Origin: an uncultured Desulfovibrio sp.
Lineage (GTDB): Bacteria > Desulfobacterota > Desulfovibrionia > Desulfovibrionales > Desulfovibrionaceae
DNA length: 64,000 bases
Direction: 5' to 3'
NCBI RefSeq assembly: GCF_910584445.1
Contig: NZ_CAJUBO010000002.1
Location: 1 to 64,000, forward strand
A program made the translations under genes and the position numbers. Shown in pieces: positions 1 to 8,221 of the stretch (position 1 is the stretch's first letter; each line of letters opens with the position of its first letter). The notes under the pieces were generated by a model. The model was not told the origin of the DNA, did no database searches, and saw only the letters and a program-made list of their open reading frames with translations.

Positions 1-64
1 AGTAGCTGTTTTTCAGGTTTCCGGCCGTGTTGGCAGCCAGCATATTGGTGTTGAGGGAGACCAT
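1..64 (-). CDS. Flagellin, N-terminal fragment (cut by window edge)
   Basis: The reverse strand from 64 reads MVSLNTNMLAANTAGNLKNS, matching the start of bacterial flagellins (SLNTN, then AAN, then NL), the part that forms the D0 coiled coil of the filament. Only 21 residues fit in the window. The ATG follows a purine-rich GGGGGC stretch that could act as a weak ribosome binding site. The neighbouring FlgO-like operon supports a flagellar locus. Flagellin is exported by the flagellar type III system and polymerises outside the cell. Confidence 0.85.
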   Translation of the reverse strand, partial: MVSLNTNMLAANTAGNLKNSY

Positions 65-495
65 CACGCGCCCCCTTCAGCAGCGGCGAAGGACGCGCGA
101 CAGTGCAGGATTTCAGCAATGATTCCGGGAAGACAGGATGCTACGGAGACGGCAGGGCGCAGCCCGGAGGAGAAACCCGCGCCCACTGGCGGAAGCGGCG
201 CGGGAAGGCTGTTAAAACGCGGTGTTAATGTGTGTATATAGCAAGAATCGTACACAACAGCGAAGCATTCCGCGTGTCGTGGACGCCGGAAGCACTATGA
301 CGGTGTGGATCGTGCATCATGATACCTCATGCCTGTCCGCGTCGTGGATCCGCCGACATGCCCGTCCGGGCGGGGGGCTTCCTTCTTCTCATCGGTCAGT
401 ATCCCGGCGGCGTTATGCCCCCGCGTGTTTGTATGCAAGGTTCGCGCCAGGAAACTCTTTCTCCCTGCCATGGCAGGCGTCGGCGCCCCCCGCAG
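65..495. other. Intergenic region between flagellin and the FlgO-like operon
   Basis: About 430 bases without a convincing gene. It should hold the flagellin promoter and leader on the reverse strand, but I see no good sigma-28 or sigma-54 match there. A perfect 14-bp palindrome (CCTGCCATGGCAGG, 464-477) lies just past the stop codon of the FlgO-like gene ending at 496 and may contribute to transcript ending, although no T-run follows. Confidence 0.5.
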
Positions 496-1104
496 TCACT
501 GGAGGCGGGTATAGACGCTGGGCTTCAGGCCGCTGCCCGCGGGCATGTTTTCCTGCAGCAGGGGCATCAGGTCCGGCGTGATGGGCACCGTTCCCGTGGC
601 CTTGGCGATCACCTCGTTGCCCGTGGTGGTGATGAGGCTCATGGTGAAGCGCACCTGTTCGCCGCTGATGACGTAGGTCCCGGCAAGAATGGCCTGGCCG
701 ATGCCTTTTCTGCCGGCGAGCCTGGGCACGGACCGGGTGAGGATGAACTCGCCGGTGCGCCTGTCGAAACGGATATCCTTGCCTTTCCGCAGCTCCTCAT
801 AGCGGTAGCCCTTGTCCACAAGGGCGCTGGAGACTTCCTCCAGCATCTGGCGGGCCAGCGGGTTTGCCTGTTCCAGATCGTTGATGCTGGCCGGGGTGGT
901 GCCCATGATGAGGATGCGCGAGCGCGCGAGCGCGCGCAGCTCTTTTTTGCTCACGTCCTCGCTGGTTCCCGCATAGCGCATCATGAGCTGCTCATCGAGC
1001 TGGTCGGCGATGTCCTCGCCGGCGCGGGGCACATTGCCCGCAGCGGCGGCAAGGGGAAAGAGCAGGGCGGCGAGCACGAGGATGATGACAAGAATGCGGC
1101 ACAT
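496..1104 (-). CDS. FlgO-domain periplasmic/outer-membrane flagellar protein
   Basis: A 202-residue protein with an N-terminal hydrophobic signal segment (residues 3-22, ending in an AAAAG-type cleavage region) followed by a FlgO-like fold. Visible family features are ADQLDEQL near residue 33, a PLARQMLEE stretch matching the PLGR motif, a charged strand resembling the ILTRS element and a GTYVISG strand near the C-terminus. In Vibrio, FlgO proteins are outer-membrane factors needed for flagellar stability and motility. Unlike the related protein at 1418-2107 there is no lipobox cysteine. It is the last gene of the leftward three-gene operon, nine bases after the small lipoprotein gene. The exact role in this organism is inferred. 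Confidence 0.75.
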   Translation of the reverse strand: MCRILVIILVLAALLFPLAAAAGNVPRAGEDIADQLDEQLMMRYAGTSEDVSKKELRALARSRILIMGTTPASINDLEQANPLARQMLEEVSSALVDKGYRYEELRKGKDIRFDRRTGEFILTRSVPRLAGRKGIGQAILAGTYVISGEQVRFTMSLITTTGNEVIAKATGTVPITPDLMPLLQENMPAGSGLKPSVYTRLQ

Positions 1105-1112
1105 GGCGTACC

Positions 1113-1421
1113 TCAGCGCATGGTGCGGATCATCAGCTCCACACCGGCAAGTTCGCGTTTGATGATGGCGAGGTCCGCATCGTTCCGGCAGAGGGAAAGG
1201 GCGAGCACATAGCTTTGCCGCGCCAGTTCAAGGCGGCCTTCTTCACGATATTCCCGGGCCTGTTCCACATATTCCCAGGTGGCGTTGGGTCCGCGCTCGA
1301 CGCGCGTGTTCTCCCGCGCGCCGCAGCCGGAAAGGGGAAGCGCAAACAGCGCCACGAGGAGGAAAGGCAGAAGCATTCGCATGGCGATTTCCGGTGATCC
1401 TGACTGTCGTTTCCCAATCAT
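1113..1421 (-). CDS. Small lipoprotein in the FlgO operon
   Basis: A product of up to 102 residues. The first in-frame ATG (1421) overlaps the stop of the upstream gene as ATGA, suggesting translational coupling. A second ATG at 1382 would give a more typical signal peptide. A hydrophobic segment ends in a lipobox (LPLSGC), so a diacylated-cysteine lipoprotein is expected. The mature part is a short helical segment rich in charged residues (residues ~45-100) that looks like a single TPR-like helical pair. Its position between two FlgO-domain genes suggests a FlgP/FlgT-like accessory role, which is inferred from context only. Confidence 0.7.
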   Translation of the reverse strand: MIGKRQSGSPEIAMRMLLPFLLVALFALPLSGCGARENTRVERGPNATWEYVEQAREYREEGRLELARQSYVLALSLCRNDADLAIIKRELAGVELMIRTMR

Positions 1422-2107
1422 TTGCCCTGAACGATCCTGATGGAGCAGCTGCGCAACGAATCCGCCGGGGACGAAAGCGGCCCGTAGAGTCCGCCGCTGA
1501 TGCGCGGCGCCGCCGGCTTTGCCGCGGCGGCGGACGTTGCCGGGGGGGGCGCTGCCGGGGGGTCGCTCTTGCCCATGCGGGCGACCACGGGCGTGTTGAC
1601 CAGAACGAGCTGGCCCGTCCGCAGCACGAGTCCGTCAGACGCCCGGACAAGGCGCACATTGACGAAGGTGGCGTCCTTGTCCACATAGTAGGTGCCCACC
1701 ACCAGCGCCGCCCATTTCTGCCCCTGCGTCGGCACGATCTGGTTGGCGACGAGGGCGAGGTCGTCGCGGCCGCCCACCACGGAGATATTCCCGGTCAGCC
1801 GGTATTCGCGCGTGGGAAAGCCCCGCTGGTTGAATTCATAGAACATGGATTCCGCCATGAGGCGCCCCAGCGGCGAGGAACGCGACGTATTGTTTTCGTC
1901 CACAAACGAGGTGGGCATCGCCACAAAGCCCTGGAGGGCGTCGTTGGGCACGGTGGCAAGCATCTGGTCCGCCAGCTCGCGGCATTTGAGCTTAAGCTCC
2001 ACCGCATTCACATATCCGGCGTCATTGGGCGTGCCCCTGGAGCTGCACCCGGCCAGAAGGGCGAGCAGAAAAATGCCGAAAAGCGCGAGACGAAACCGAT
2101 TCTCCAT
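1418..2107 (-). CDS. FlgO-domain lipoprotein
   Basis: A 229-residue protein with a clear lipoprotein signal (hydrophobic residues 8-19, lipobox LLAGC). The FlgO-like domain shows ADQML, a SSPLGRLMAESMFYEF stretch typical of the family, then VVGTYYVDKD and NVRLVRASDG strands. The C-terminal ~50 residues are low-complexity (Ala/Pro-rich linker, then a Ser-rich tail). It is the first gene of the operon, preceded by a sigma-28-type promoter about 36 bases upstream of the ATG. FlgO proteins elsewhere sit in the outer membrane around the flagellar basal body. This copy and the one at 496-1104 appear to be divergent paralogues. Confidence 0.8.
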   Translation of the reverse strand: MENRFRLALFGIFLLALLAGCSSRGTPNDAGYVNAVELKLKCRELADQMLATVPNDALQGFVAMPTSFVDENNTSRSSPLGRLMAESMFYEFNQRGFPTREYRLTGNISVVGGRDDLALVANQIVPTQGQKWAALVVGTYYVDKDATFVNVRLVRASDGLVLRTGQLVLVNTPVVARMGKSDPPAAPPPATSAAAAKPAAPRISGGLYGPLSSPADSLRSCSIRIVQGK

Positions 2108-2142
2108 GACGACCTCACCGTGCGGGGACAGGCTCGTACGTT

Positions 2143-2169
2143 ATATCGGCACCGTGGGCGGAAACTTGA
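2143..2169 (-). promoter_or_regulatory. Sigma-28 (FliA) type promoter for the FlgO operon
   Basis: The reverse strand reads TCAAGTTT, an 11-base spacer, then GCCGATAT. The enterobacterial FliA consensus is TAAAGTTT-N11-GCCGATAA, so each half matches at 7 of 8 positions with ideal spacing. It lies ~36 bases upstream of the first gene. This places the operon in the late flagellar regulon. Confidence 0.8.
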
Positions 2170-2542
2170 GGCGTTCCGCCGGGCCGTTCGTGCCGGGGCG
2201 CACGCTGTCGCAAAAAACTCTGCAAGATATATTCCAAAAACGGGCTTGGCTTGCCCACGGAAATAGCGTAGGTTCCAGCTTTGTCAATGGCCGCCGCCGG
2301 AAAGACGGCGTGCCGCTCCTGTCGGGCGGCTGCGCGCAGCAGGGGCATGGCCCGCCGCGGCGGCAGGATTTTCCGCGCGTCAGCGCGCCCCCGGTGCCTG
2401 AGCGCAAAGATCCTGCGCGGAATCTTTGCGGGAACGTTCGCGGAAGAACGTGGTTTTTCGCTCACTCACGGCGGCCGCGCCGCCGCAAATGTAATGCCTG
2501 CCTTTGCAGGCGCACACCAGCAGCAGGGAGGCGGGGTCCTGT
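2170..2542. other. Intergenic region between the FlgO operon and ispG
   Basis: About 370 bases between divergent genes with no supported coding sequence. A short hairpin (GCCTGC-CTTT-GCAGGC, 2496-2511) sits ~30 bases before the ispG start. I see no clear sigma-70 promoter for ispG. Confidence 0.5.
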
Positions 2543-3637
2543 ATGGGCGGGAACAGCCGCGAGGTGCGGCTCGGCACGTTGCGTATCGGCGGCGGCGCGC
2601 CTGTCATGGTGCAGAGCATGACCAATACCGACACCCGCGATGCCGCGGCCACTGTGGCCCAGATCCGCCGCCTTGCGGCGGCCGGGTGCGAGGCGGTGCG
2701 CGTGGCTGTGCCCGACGAATCCGCCGTGCGGGCGCTGCCCGCCATCCGCGAGGGTTCGCCCGTGCCGCTCATCGCGGATATCCATTTTGACCACCGGCTT
2801 GCCGTCGCCGCGCTTGAGTCCGGTCTTGAAGGGTTGCGGATCAACCCCGGCAATATCGGGCCAGCGGCCCATGTGGACCGCGTGGTGGACGCGGCCAAGG
2901 CCCACGGGGCGGCGATACGCATCGGCGTCAACGGCGGCTCGCTGGAAAAGCCGCTGCTCGCGCGCTTCGGCGGCCCCTGCCCCGAGGCCCTGGTGGAAAG
3001 CGCGCTGGGGCATTTGCGCCTGCTGGAGCGGCGTGGTTTTTTCAACGTCAAGGTCTCGCTCAAGTCGTCCTCCGTGCTGGACACCATTGCGGCCTACCGG
3101 CGCATGCGCGCGGTCTGCGATTGCCCGCTGCACATCGGCGTCACCGAGGCGGGCGGCTCCATGCGCGGCACGGTCAAGTCCGCCGTGGGGCTGGGCATCC
3201 TTTTGCATGAAGGCATCGGCGACACCCTCCGCGTTTCGCTCACCGCCGACCCCGTCGAGGAGGTCGCCGTGGCGTGGGAGATCCTGCGCGCGCTGGGCCT
3301 GCGCGCGCGCGGGCCGGAACTTATTTCCTGCCCTACCTGCGGCCGGACGGAGATAGATCTTTTTGCCCTGCTCCGCGCCGTGGAAGAGCGCCTTGCCGGA
3401 ACCGCCGCCCCCATCAGGGTGGCGGTCATGGGCTGCGTGGTCAACGGACCCGGCGAAGCGCGGGAGGCCGATATCGGCCTTGCCGGGGGGCGTGACAAGG
3501 GCATCATTTTCCGCAAGGGCGAGGTCGTGCGCGTGGCGCGCGGGCAGGAAGCCCTTCTGGCGGCGTTCATGGAAGAGCTTCAGCAGCTTCTCGATGGCGA
3601 CGAAAATCGCGCCGTTCGTGGCGCGGGACCGGCATGA
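2543..3637 (+). CDS. ispG: 4-hydroxy-3-methylbut-2-enyl diphosphate synthase (flavodoxin)
   Basis: IspG/GcpE, the [4Fe-4S] enzyme converting MEcPP to HMBPP in the MEP isoprenoid pathway. The N-terminal TIM-barrel begins with RIGGGAPVMVQSMTNTDT. The cluster ligands are visible as SCPTCGRTE and MGCVVNGPGEA in the C-terminal reductase-like domain. The ATG at 2543 (364 residues, GGGG six bases upstream) is preferred over an in-frame TTG at 2504, because homology starts soon after it. The gene stands ahead of proS with a ~55-base gap. dxs, ispA and ispDF also lie in the window but in other transcription units. Confidence 0.95.
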   Translation: MGGNSREVRLGTLRIGGGAPVMVQSMTNTDTRDAAATVAQIRRLAAAGCEAVRVAVPDESAVRALPAIREGSPVPLIADIHFDHRLAVAALESGLEGLRINPGNIGPAAHVDRVVDAAKAHGAAIRIGVNGGSLEKPLLARFGGPCPEALVESALGHLRLLERRGFFNVKVSLKSSSVLDTIAAYRRMRAVCDCPLHIGVTEAGGSMRGTVKSAVGLGILLHEGIGDTLRVSLTADPVEEVAVAWEILRALGLRARGPELISCPTCGRTEIDLFALLRAVEERLAGTAAPIRVAVMGCVVNGPGEAREADIGLAGGRDKGIIFRKGEVVRVARGQEALLAAFMEELQQLLDGDENRAVRGAGPA

Positions 3638-3691
3638 GCCGGCGGTCTCCCTCCCTCCGGCCCCTAACATCCAGCTCCGGAAAGGACCAAC

Positions 3692-5419
3692 ATGCGTTTC
3701 AGCTCCTGTTATATCCCCACGCTCAAGGAAAGCCCGGCGGATGCCGAGGTCGTCAGCCACAAGCTTTTGCTGCGCGCCGGCATGGTGCGCCGCCTGACCT
3801 CCGGGCTTTATATCTATCTGCCGCTCGGGCTTAAGGTCATCGGCAAGATCGCCAACGTCATCCGTGAGGAGATGGACGCCGCGGGCTTTCAGGAGCTGCT
3901 CCTGCCCATGGTCCAGCCGGCGGACCTCTGGAAGGAGACCGGCCGCTGGGAGCATTACGGCAAGGAGCTGCTCCGCTTCCGTGACCGCAACGAGCGCGAA
4001 TACTGCCTCGGCCCCACGCATGAGGAAGTCATTACCGACCTGGTGCGCGGCGAGGTGCGCTCCTATCGTCAGCTTCCGGTGCGCCTGTACCAGATACAGA
4101 CCAAGTTCCGTGACGAGATACGGCCCCGCTTCGGCCTCATGCGCGGGCGCGAGTTTCTCATGAAGGACGCCTATTCCTTCGATGCGGACATGGAAGGCGC
4201 CCAGAAAAGCTATCAGCTCATGTATGACGCCTATGTCCGCATCTTCACGCGGCTGGGCCTGCGCTTCCGCGCCGTGGAGGCGGACACCGGCTCCATCGGC
4301 GGCAACTTCTCGCACGAGTTCATGGTCCTCGCCGATACCGGCGAGGACACCATCGCCGTCTGCGATTCCTGCGAATACGCGGCCAATGTGGAGCGCGCGG
4401 AGTCCGTCTGGAAGGGCGAGCCTTGCACCGATGCCTGCCCGGACATGGAGACCGTGGCGACCCCCGGCGCGCATACGGTGGAAGAAGTGACGGCCATGCT
4501 CGGCATTCCGGCCCGGCAACTGGTCAAGACCATGCTCTTCAGCGTTGACGGCGAAACCGTGGCCGTGCTCGTGCGCGGCGACAGGGAGGTCAACCCGGTC
4601 AAGCTCAAGAACCTGCTCAAGGCCCAGAACGTGGAGCTTGCCGCCTCGGCGGCGGTGGAGGCGCTGACCCAGGCGCCCCTGGGCTTTGCCGGGCCTGTGG
4701 GCCTGCGGCTGCCCGTCTATGCCGACCTGGAGCTTCAGGGCGCCACCGGCTACGTCACCGGGGCCAACAAGGGTGATGCCCACCTGCGTAATGTGGACCT
4801 GAACCGTGACGCGAACATCACCGCCTGGGCCGACCTGCGCGAGGTCATCGAGGGCGATGTCTGCCCGCGTTGCGGCGGCCGTCTCTCGCTCACGCGGGGC
4901 ATCGAGGTGGGGCACATCTTCATGCTCGGCCTCAAGTACAGCTCCAGCATGCACGCGGCGTTCCTGGATGAGAACGGCAAGGAAAAGCTCATGATCATGG
5001 GCTGCTACGGCATCGGCGTTTCGCGCGTGGCCGCGGCGGCCATCGAGCAGAACCACGACGAGGCGGGCATCGTCTTCCCGCCGCCGGTGGCGCCGTTCGA
5101 CTGCATCCTGCTCAACCTTGACCCGCGCGACGCCGATGTTTCGGCCAGGGCCGGGGACGTGTACGCCGCCCTGGAAAAGATGGGAGTGGACACCCTCCTG
5201 GACGACCGCGAGGAACGGCCCGGCGTCAAGTTCAAGGATGCCGACCTGCTCGGCATCCCGCTCCAGCTCGTGCTCGGCGGCAAGGGGCTGGCGCGCGGCG
5301 TGGTGGAATGCAAGGACCGCAGGAGCGGTGAAAAGACCGAGCTGCCGCTCGACGGCTTTGCGGAGGCCTTTGCCGCCTGGGCGGAAACCGTGCGCCAGGG
5401 GTGGGCCGCCCGCGCGTGA
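3692..5419 (+). CDS. proS: Prolyl-tRNA synthetase, bacterial type with editing domain
   Basis: A 575-residue class II synthetase charging tRNA-Pro. Motif 1 region (residues ~25-70), motif 2 (TKFRDEIRPRFGLMRGREF) and motif 3 (GCYGIGVSRV) are visible. The ~150-residue insertion between motifs 2 and 3 (from about residue 225, including HTVEEVTAMLG and LVRGDREVN) is the YbaK-like INS domain that removes misacylated Ala. A typical anticodon-binding domain closes the protein. Length matches the E. coli type. The possible GTG start of xseA overlaps its end. Confidence 0.97.
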   Translation: MRFSSCYIPTLKESPADAEVVSHKLLLRAGMVRRLTSGLYIYLPLGLKVIGKIANVIREEMDAAGFQELLLPMVQPADLWKETGRWEHYGKELLRFRDRNEREYCLGPTHEEVITDLVRGEVRSYRQLPVRLYQIQTKFRDEIRPRFGLMRGREFLMKDAYSFDADMEGAQKSYQLMYDAYVRIFTRLGLRFRAVEADTGSIGGNFSHEFMVLADTGEDTIAVCDSCEYAANVERAESVWKGEPCTDACPDMETVATPGAHTVEEVTAMLGIPARQLVKTMLFSVDGETVAVLVRGDREVNPVKLKNLLKAQNVELAASAAVEALTQAPLGFAGPVGLRLPVYADLELQGATGYVTGANKGDAHLRNVDLNRDANITAWADLREVIEGDVCPRCGGRLSLTRGIEVGHIFMLGLKYSSSMHAAFLDENGKEKLMIMGCYGIGVSRVAAAAIEQNHDEAGIVFPPPVAPFDCILLNLDPRDADVSARAGDVYAALEKMGVDTLLDDREERPGVKFKDADLLGIPLQLVLGGKGLARGVVECKDRRSGEKTELPLDGFAEAFAAWAETVRQGWAARA

Positions 5420-5436
5420 CGCGGCAGTGCGGCGGC

Positions 5437-7011
5437 ATGGCGGCGCGCGAGATGCGGGAAATGGACGGCGGGGGCGGCACCGCGGAGGAGAAAAAGACGC
5501 AGTCTCCCGGCGGCGACGCATCCCCCGGCATGGAGCCGGAGGGCATCCTCTCCGTCAGGGCTTTGACCGAGCGCCTGCGCCGCACGCTGGAAACGCGCTA
5601 TCCCTTTGTCTGGGTGCGCGGCGAGGTGAGCAATCTCTCGCGTCCGGCCTCGGGCCATGTGTATTTCAGCCTCAAGGACGCGGAGGCGCAGCTCCAGTGC
5701 GTCTGGTTCCGCAGCCGCCAGCGGGAAACGCGCAACTTCGACCCGCTCACGGGCGAGGTCTTCGACGCTCCCCGCCCGTCGCCGCTGGCGGCGCTCGCCA
5801 ACGGACGGGAACTCCTGTGCGCGGGGCGCGTCAGCGTCTATGCCCCGCGCGGCCAGTATCAGCTGGTGGTGGAGTTCGTCCAGCCGGCAGGCGCCGGGCT
5901 GCTGGCCCAAGCCTTTGAAGAACGCAAGCGGCAACTGGCGCAGGCGGGCTATTTTGCGCCGGGGCGCAAGCGCAAGCTGCCCTGGAACCCGCGGCGTGTG
6001 GCCCTGCTCACCTCGCCGGGCGGCGCGGCCATCCATGATTTTCTCGAGCTGGCGCAGGCGCGCGGCTGTGCCGCCGAGATCCGGCTGTTTCCCGTTTCCG
6101 TCCAGGGGGAACGGGCGGTGCCCGAGATCGTGGCCGCACTGGAAGAGTCCAACGCGCAGGGCTGGGCGGAGGTCATCGTCCTCATCCGGGGCGGCGGCTC
6201 GCTGGAAGACCTCTGGGCGTTCAACGAGCTTCCCGTGGCGGAGGCGGTTTTCCGTTCCCGGCTTCCGGTGCTGGCGGGCATCGGGCACGAGGTGGACGTG
6301 AGCCTGGCGGATCTCACGGCGGATCAGCGCGCGGCCACGCCGTCCCACGCGGCGCAGTTGCTCTGGCCGCTGCGGGCGGAATTGCGTCAGGGCCTGGACG
6401 ATCTGGAAATGGCGCTCGGCCGGGCCATGGCGCTGCGTCTTGAGCGGGCGGCGCATGCGCTGGACACGCTTGCGCGTGGCCTTGCCTGGGCTTCGCCTGT
6501 CCGGCGGCTGGAGCGCCTCGGCGAGCGCCTTTCTGTGCTGGATGCCGCGCTGGCGGGAGGCACGCGCCGATGGTGGGAAGAAAAGGCGCGCCTTCTGGAG
6601 GAGCTGGAACGGCGGCGGCGTTCCGCGTTCACGCGGGAGACCCTGCGCGGGGGGGAGCTTCGGCTGGATATGCTGGCGCGGGCCTTGTCCCCGCTCGTCA
6701 GCCGGCGCATCACCACCGCCGCTGCCGCGCTTTCCGCTCTGGAAGGGCGGCTTGGGCGCGCCGCCGCCGATATGCTCGGCGCCCGCGCCGTCGCGCTTGA
6801 GCGGCTGGAACTCACACTGGCGGCCCGCGATCCCCTGGAGCCGCTGGAACGCGGCTATGCCCTGCTGTCCCGCGAGGACGGGGCGCTGGCGCGTTCCGTT
6901 GCGGATTTTGCGCCGGGCGACCGGCTGCGCGCGCGTCTGGGCGATGGCGTCCTTACCGCGCGCGTGGAAGCGGCGCGGGCATCTCGCGCCGGAAGAGGAA
7001 ATCGCGAATGA
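5437..7011 (+). CDS. xseA: Exodeoxyribonuclease VII large subunit
   Basis: XseA, catalytic subunit of exonuclease VII, which degrades single-stranded DNA. The N-terminal OB-fold (VRGEVSN, GHVYFSLKD) is followed by the conserved nuclease core (VALLTSPGGAAIHD, VLIRGGGSLEDLW, GIGHEVDVSLADL) and a long helical, Arg-rich C-terminal coiled coil. The start is uncertain: ATGs at 5437 and 5530 are both possible, and homology begins after MEPEGILSV at 5530. The stop overlaps the next ATG (ATGA at 7008). Its small subunit xseB is one gene further on, separated by a peptidase gene. Confidence 0.93.
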   Translation: MAAREMREMDGGGGTAEEKKTQSPGGDASPGMEPEGILSVRALTERLRRTLETRYPFVWVRGEVSNLSRPASGHVYFSLKDAEAQLQCVWFRSRQRETRNFDPLTGEVFDAPRPSPLAALANGRELLCAGRVSVYAPRGQYQLVVEFVQPAGAGLLAQAFEERKRQLAQAGYFAPGRKRKLPWNPRRVALLTSPGGAAIHDFLELAQARGCAAEIRLFPVSVQGERAVPEIVAALEESNAQGWAEVIVLIRGGGSLEDLWAFNELPVAEAVFRSRLPVLAGIGHEVDVSLADLTADQRAATPSHAAQLLWPLRAELRQGLDDLEMALGRAMALRLERAAHALDTLARGLAWASPVRRLERLGERLSVLDAALAGGTRRWWEEKARLLEELERRRRSAFTRETLRGGELRLDMLARALSPLVSRRITTAAAALSALEGRLGRAAADMLGARAVALERLELTLAARDPLEPLERGYALLSREDGALARSVADFAPGDRLRARLGDGVLTARVEAARASRAGRGNRE

Positions 7012-7964
7012 GCACAGTGAGGAAACGGTCGTTCCCGCAGCGGGCGCTGCCCCTCTGGGGCGTGGTCGTGGTGGCCGCCGTCCTGGCATGGAGCGCGCCT
7101 GTCCTGTGCGCCCCCGGGCGCGCGCATCTTGCCGCGCCGGAGAGCGTGGCGCGCGGCGATGCGTTCGTGGCCGGGCTGTCGTTGGCGCAGCCCGCGGAAC
7201 AGGTGAACTTTTTCTGGCGCGGCAGGCGCCATGCGGTGGCCGCGCGGGAGGTGCCCGACGCCTCGGGGGGCGCGCCGGTCTGGCGCGCGGAGATCCTCTT
7301 GCCGGCGCCGCTGGAGGAAAAGGCCGACCGTCTGACCCTGGGGGCCTGCATCGGCACGGGCTGTTCCGCGCCGGAAGCCACGCGGCCCGTCCGCCTGCAT
7401 GATCGCAAGCGCCCGGTGCAACGGCTCACCGTTGACAGAAAGTATGTCGCTCCGCCGCCGGAAGAGGCCGCGCGCATCAGGCGTGACCGCGAGAAGGTCC
7501 GCGCCGCGCTGGCGGGGCATCTGCCGGAACGCCTCTGGAGCCTGCCGCTGGAACGCCCGGTGCCGGGGACGGTTTCCAGCCTGTTCGGCATGAAGCGCGT
7601 TTTTAACGGCCAGCCGCGCGGCATGCACCGGGGGCTTGATCTGCGCGGCGCGCAGGGCACGCCCATCCGCGCCTGCGCCGACGGCGTGGTGGCCCTGGTG
7701 GACGACCTGTATTTTTCCGGCAATGCGGTCTATATCAATCACGGGGACGGCGTGTTCAGCTCCTATCTGCACATGTCCAAACCTCTGGTCACGCCGGGGG
7801 AACGGGTGCGACGCGGTCAGGTGGTGGGCCTTGTGGGGGCTACCGGGCGCGTTACCGGCCCGCATCTGCATCTCGGACTCATGGTGCAGGGGGAATCCGT
7901 GGACCCGCAGCCGCTGCTTGCCCCTGTTGCGCGCGAGGAGCCGCGAGGAGGCGTGAACGAATGA
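7008..7964 (+). CDS. M23-family peptidoglycan endopeptidase (LytM domain)
   Basis: A 318-residue exported protein. A hydrophobic signal/anchor (residues ~17-35) is followed by an N-terminal beta-rich domain (residues ~40-140) and a C-terminal M23 domain with metal ligands in HRGLDLRG (His and Asp) and HLHLGL (second His of HxH), plus YINHGDGVFSSYLHM. This suggests an active zinc endopeptidase trimming peptide cross-links in the periplasm. It overlaps xseA upstream and xseB downstream by ATGA junctions, so it is embedded in the exonuclease VII operon. The specific substrate bond is not determinable from sequence. Confidence 0.92.
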   Translation: MSTVRKRSFPQRALPLWGVVVVAAVLAWSAPVLCAPGRAHLAAPESVARGDAFVAGLSLAQPAEQVNFFWRGRRHAVAAREVPDASGGAPVWRAEILLPAPLEEKADRLTLGACIGTGCSAPEATRPVRLHDRKRPVQRLTVDRKYVAPPPEEAARIRRDREKVRAALAGHLPERLWSLPLERPVPGTVSSLFGMKRVFNGQPRGMHRGLDLRGAQGTPIRACADGVVALVDDLYFSGNAVYINHGDGVFSSYLHMSKPLVTPGERVRRGQVVGLVGATGRVTGPHLHLGLMVQGESVDPQPLLAPVAREEPRGGVNE

Positions 7965-8221
7965 AGACCAGAAAACCCGCCCGGTTCGAGGACGCCATGG
8001 CGCGCCTTCAGGAGATCGTCACCGCGCTTGAGGACGGTCAGCAGCCCCTGGACAAGGGAATAGCCCTGTACAAGGAAGGCGCGGCCTGCGCGCGCTTCTG
8101 TCGTGAACAGCTTGAAAAGGCGCGGCACGAGATCTCCGTCTGGCAGGAGGGCGAAGCTGTGCCCTTCACGGACAGGCCGTGCGCCGGAAGCGGGACGCAC
8201 GCCGGGGAGGAAGACGCATGA
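7961..8221 (+). CDS. xseB: Exodeoxyribonuclease VII small subunit
   Basis: An 86-residue XseB. Family pattern FEDAMARLQEIVTALEDG near the N-terminus, then GIALYKEG and the FCREQLEKA helix: the antiparallel helical hairpin that binds XseA. It starts within the preceding stop (ATGA at 7961) and ends within the ispA start (ATGA at 8218), indicating tight translational coupling. The C-terminal ~20 residues are unstructured and not conserved in the family. Confidence 0.93.
   Translation: MKTRKPARFEDAMARLQEIVTALEDGQQPLDKGIALYKEGAACARFCREQLEKARHEISVWQEGEAVPFTDRPCAGSGTHAGEEDA

Noticed and set aside
2115..2465. 116-codon reverse frame upstream of the FlgO operon
   Set aside because: No ribosome binding site or family; it overlaps the sigma-28 promoter, which would make no sense for a gene in the same direction.
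2462..5521. A 1019-codon open frame on the reverse strand
   Set aside because: It lies wholly antisense to ispG and proS, is rich in His/Ala/Gly/Arg without any family signature, and is explained by GC-rich third positions.
5005..7089. Long antisense frame over proS and xseA; similar ones at 14855-16849, 17779-19614, 56478-58424, 58610-60178 and 60061-61590
   Set aside because: All oppose well-identified genes and show low-complexity Arg/His/Gly composition with no recognisable domains.
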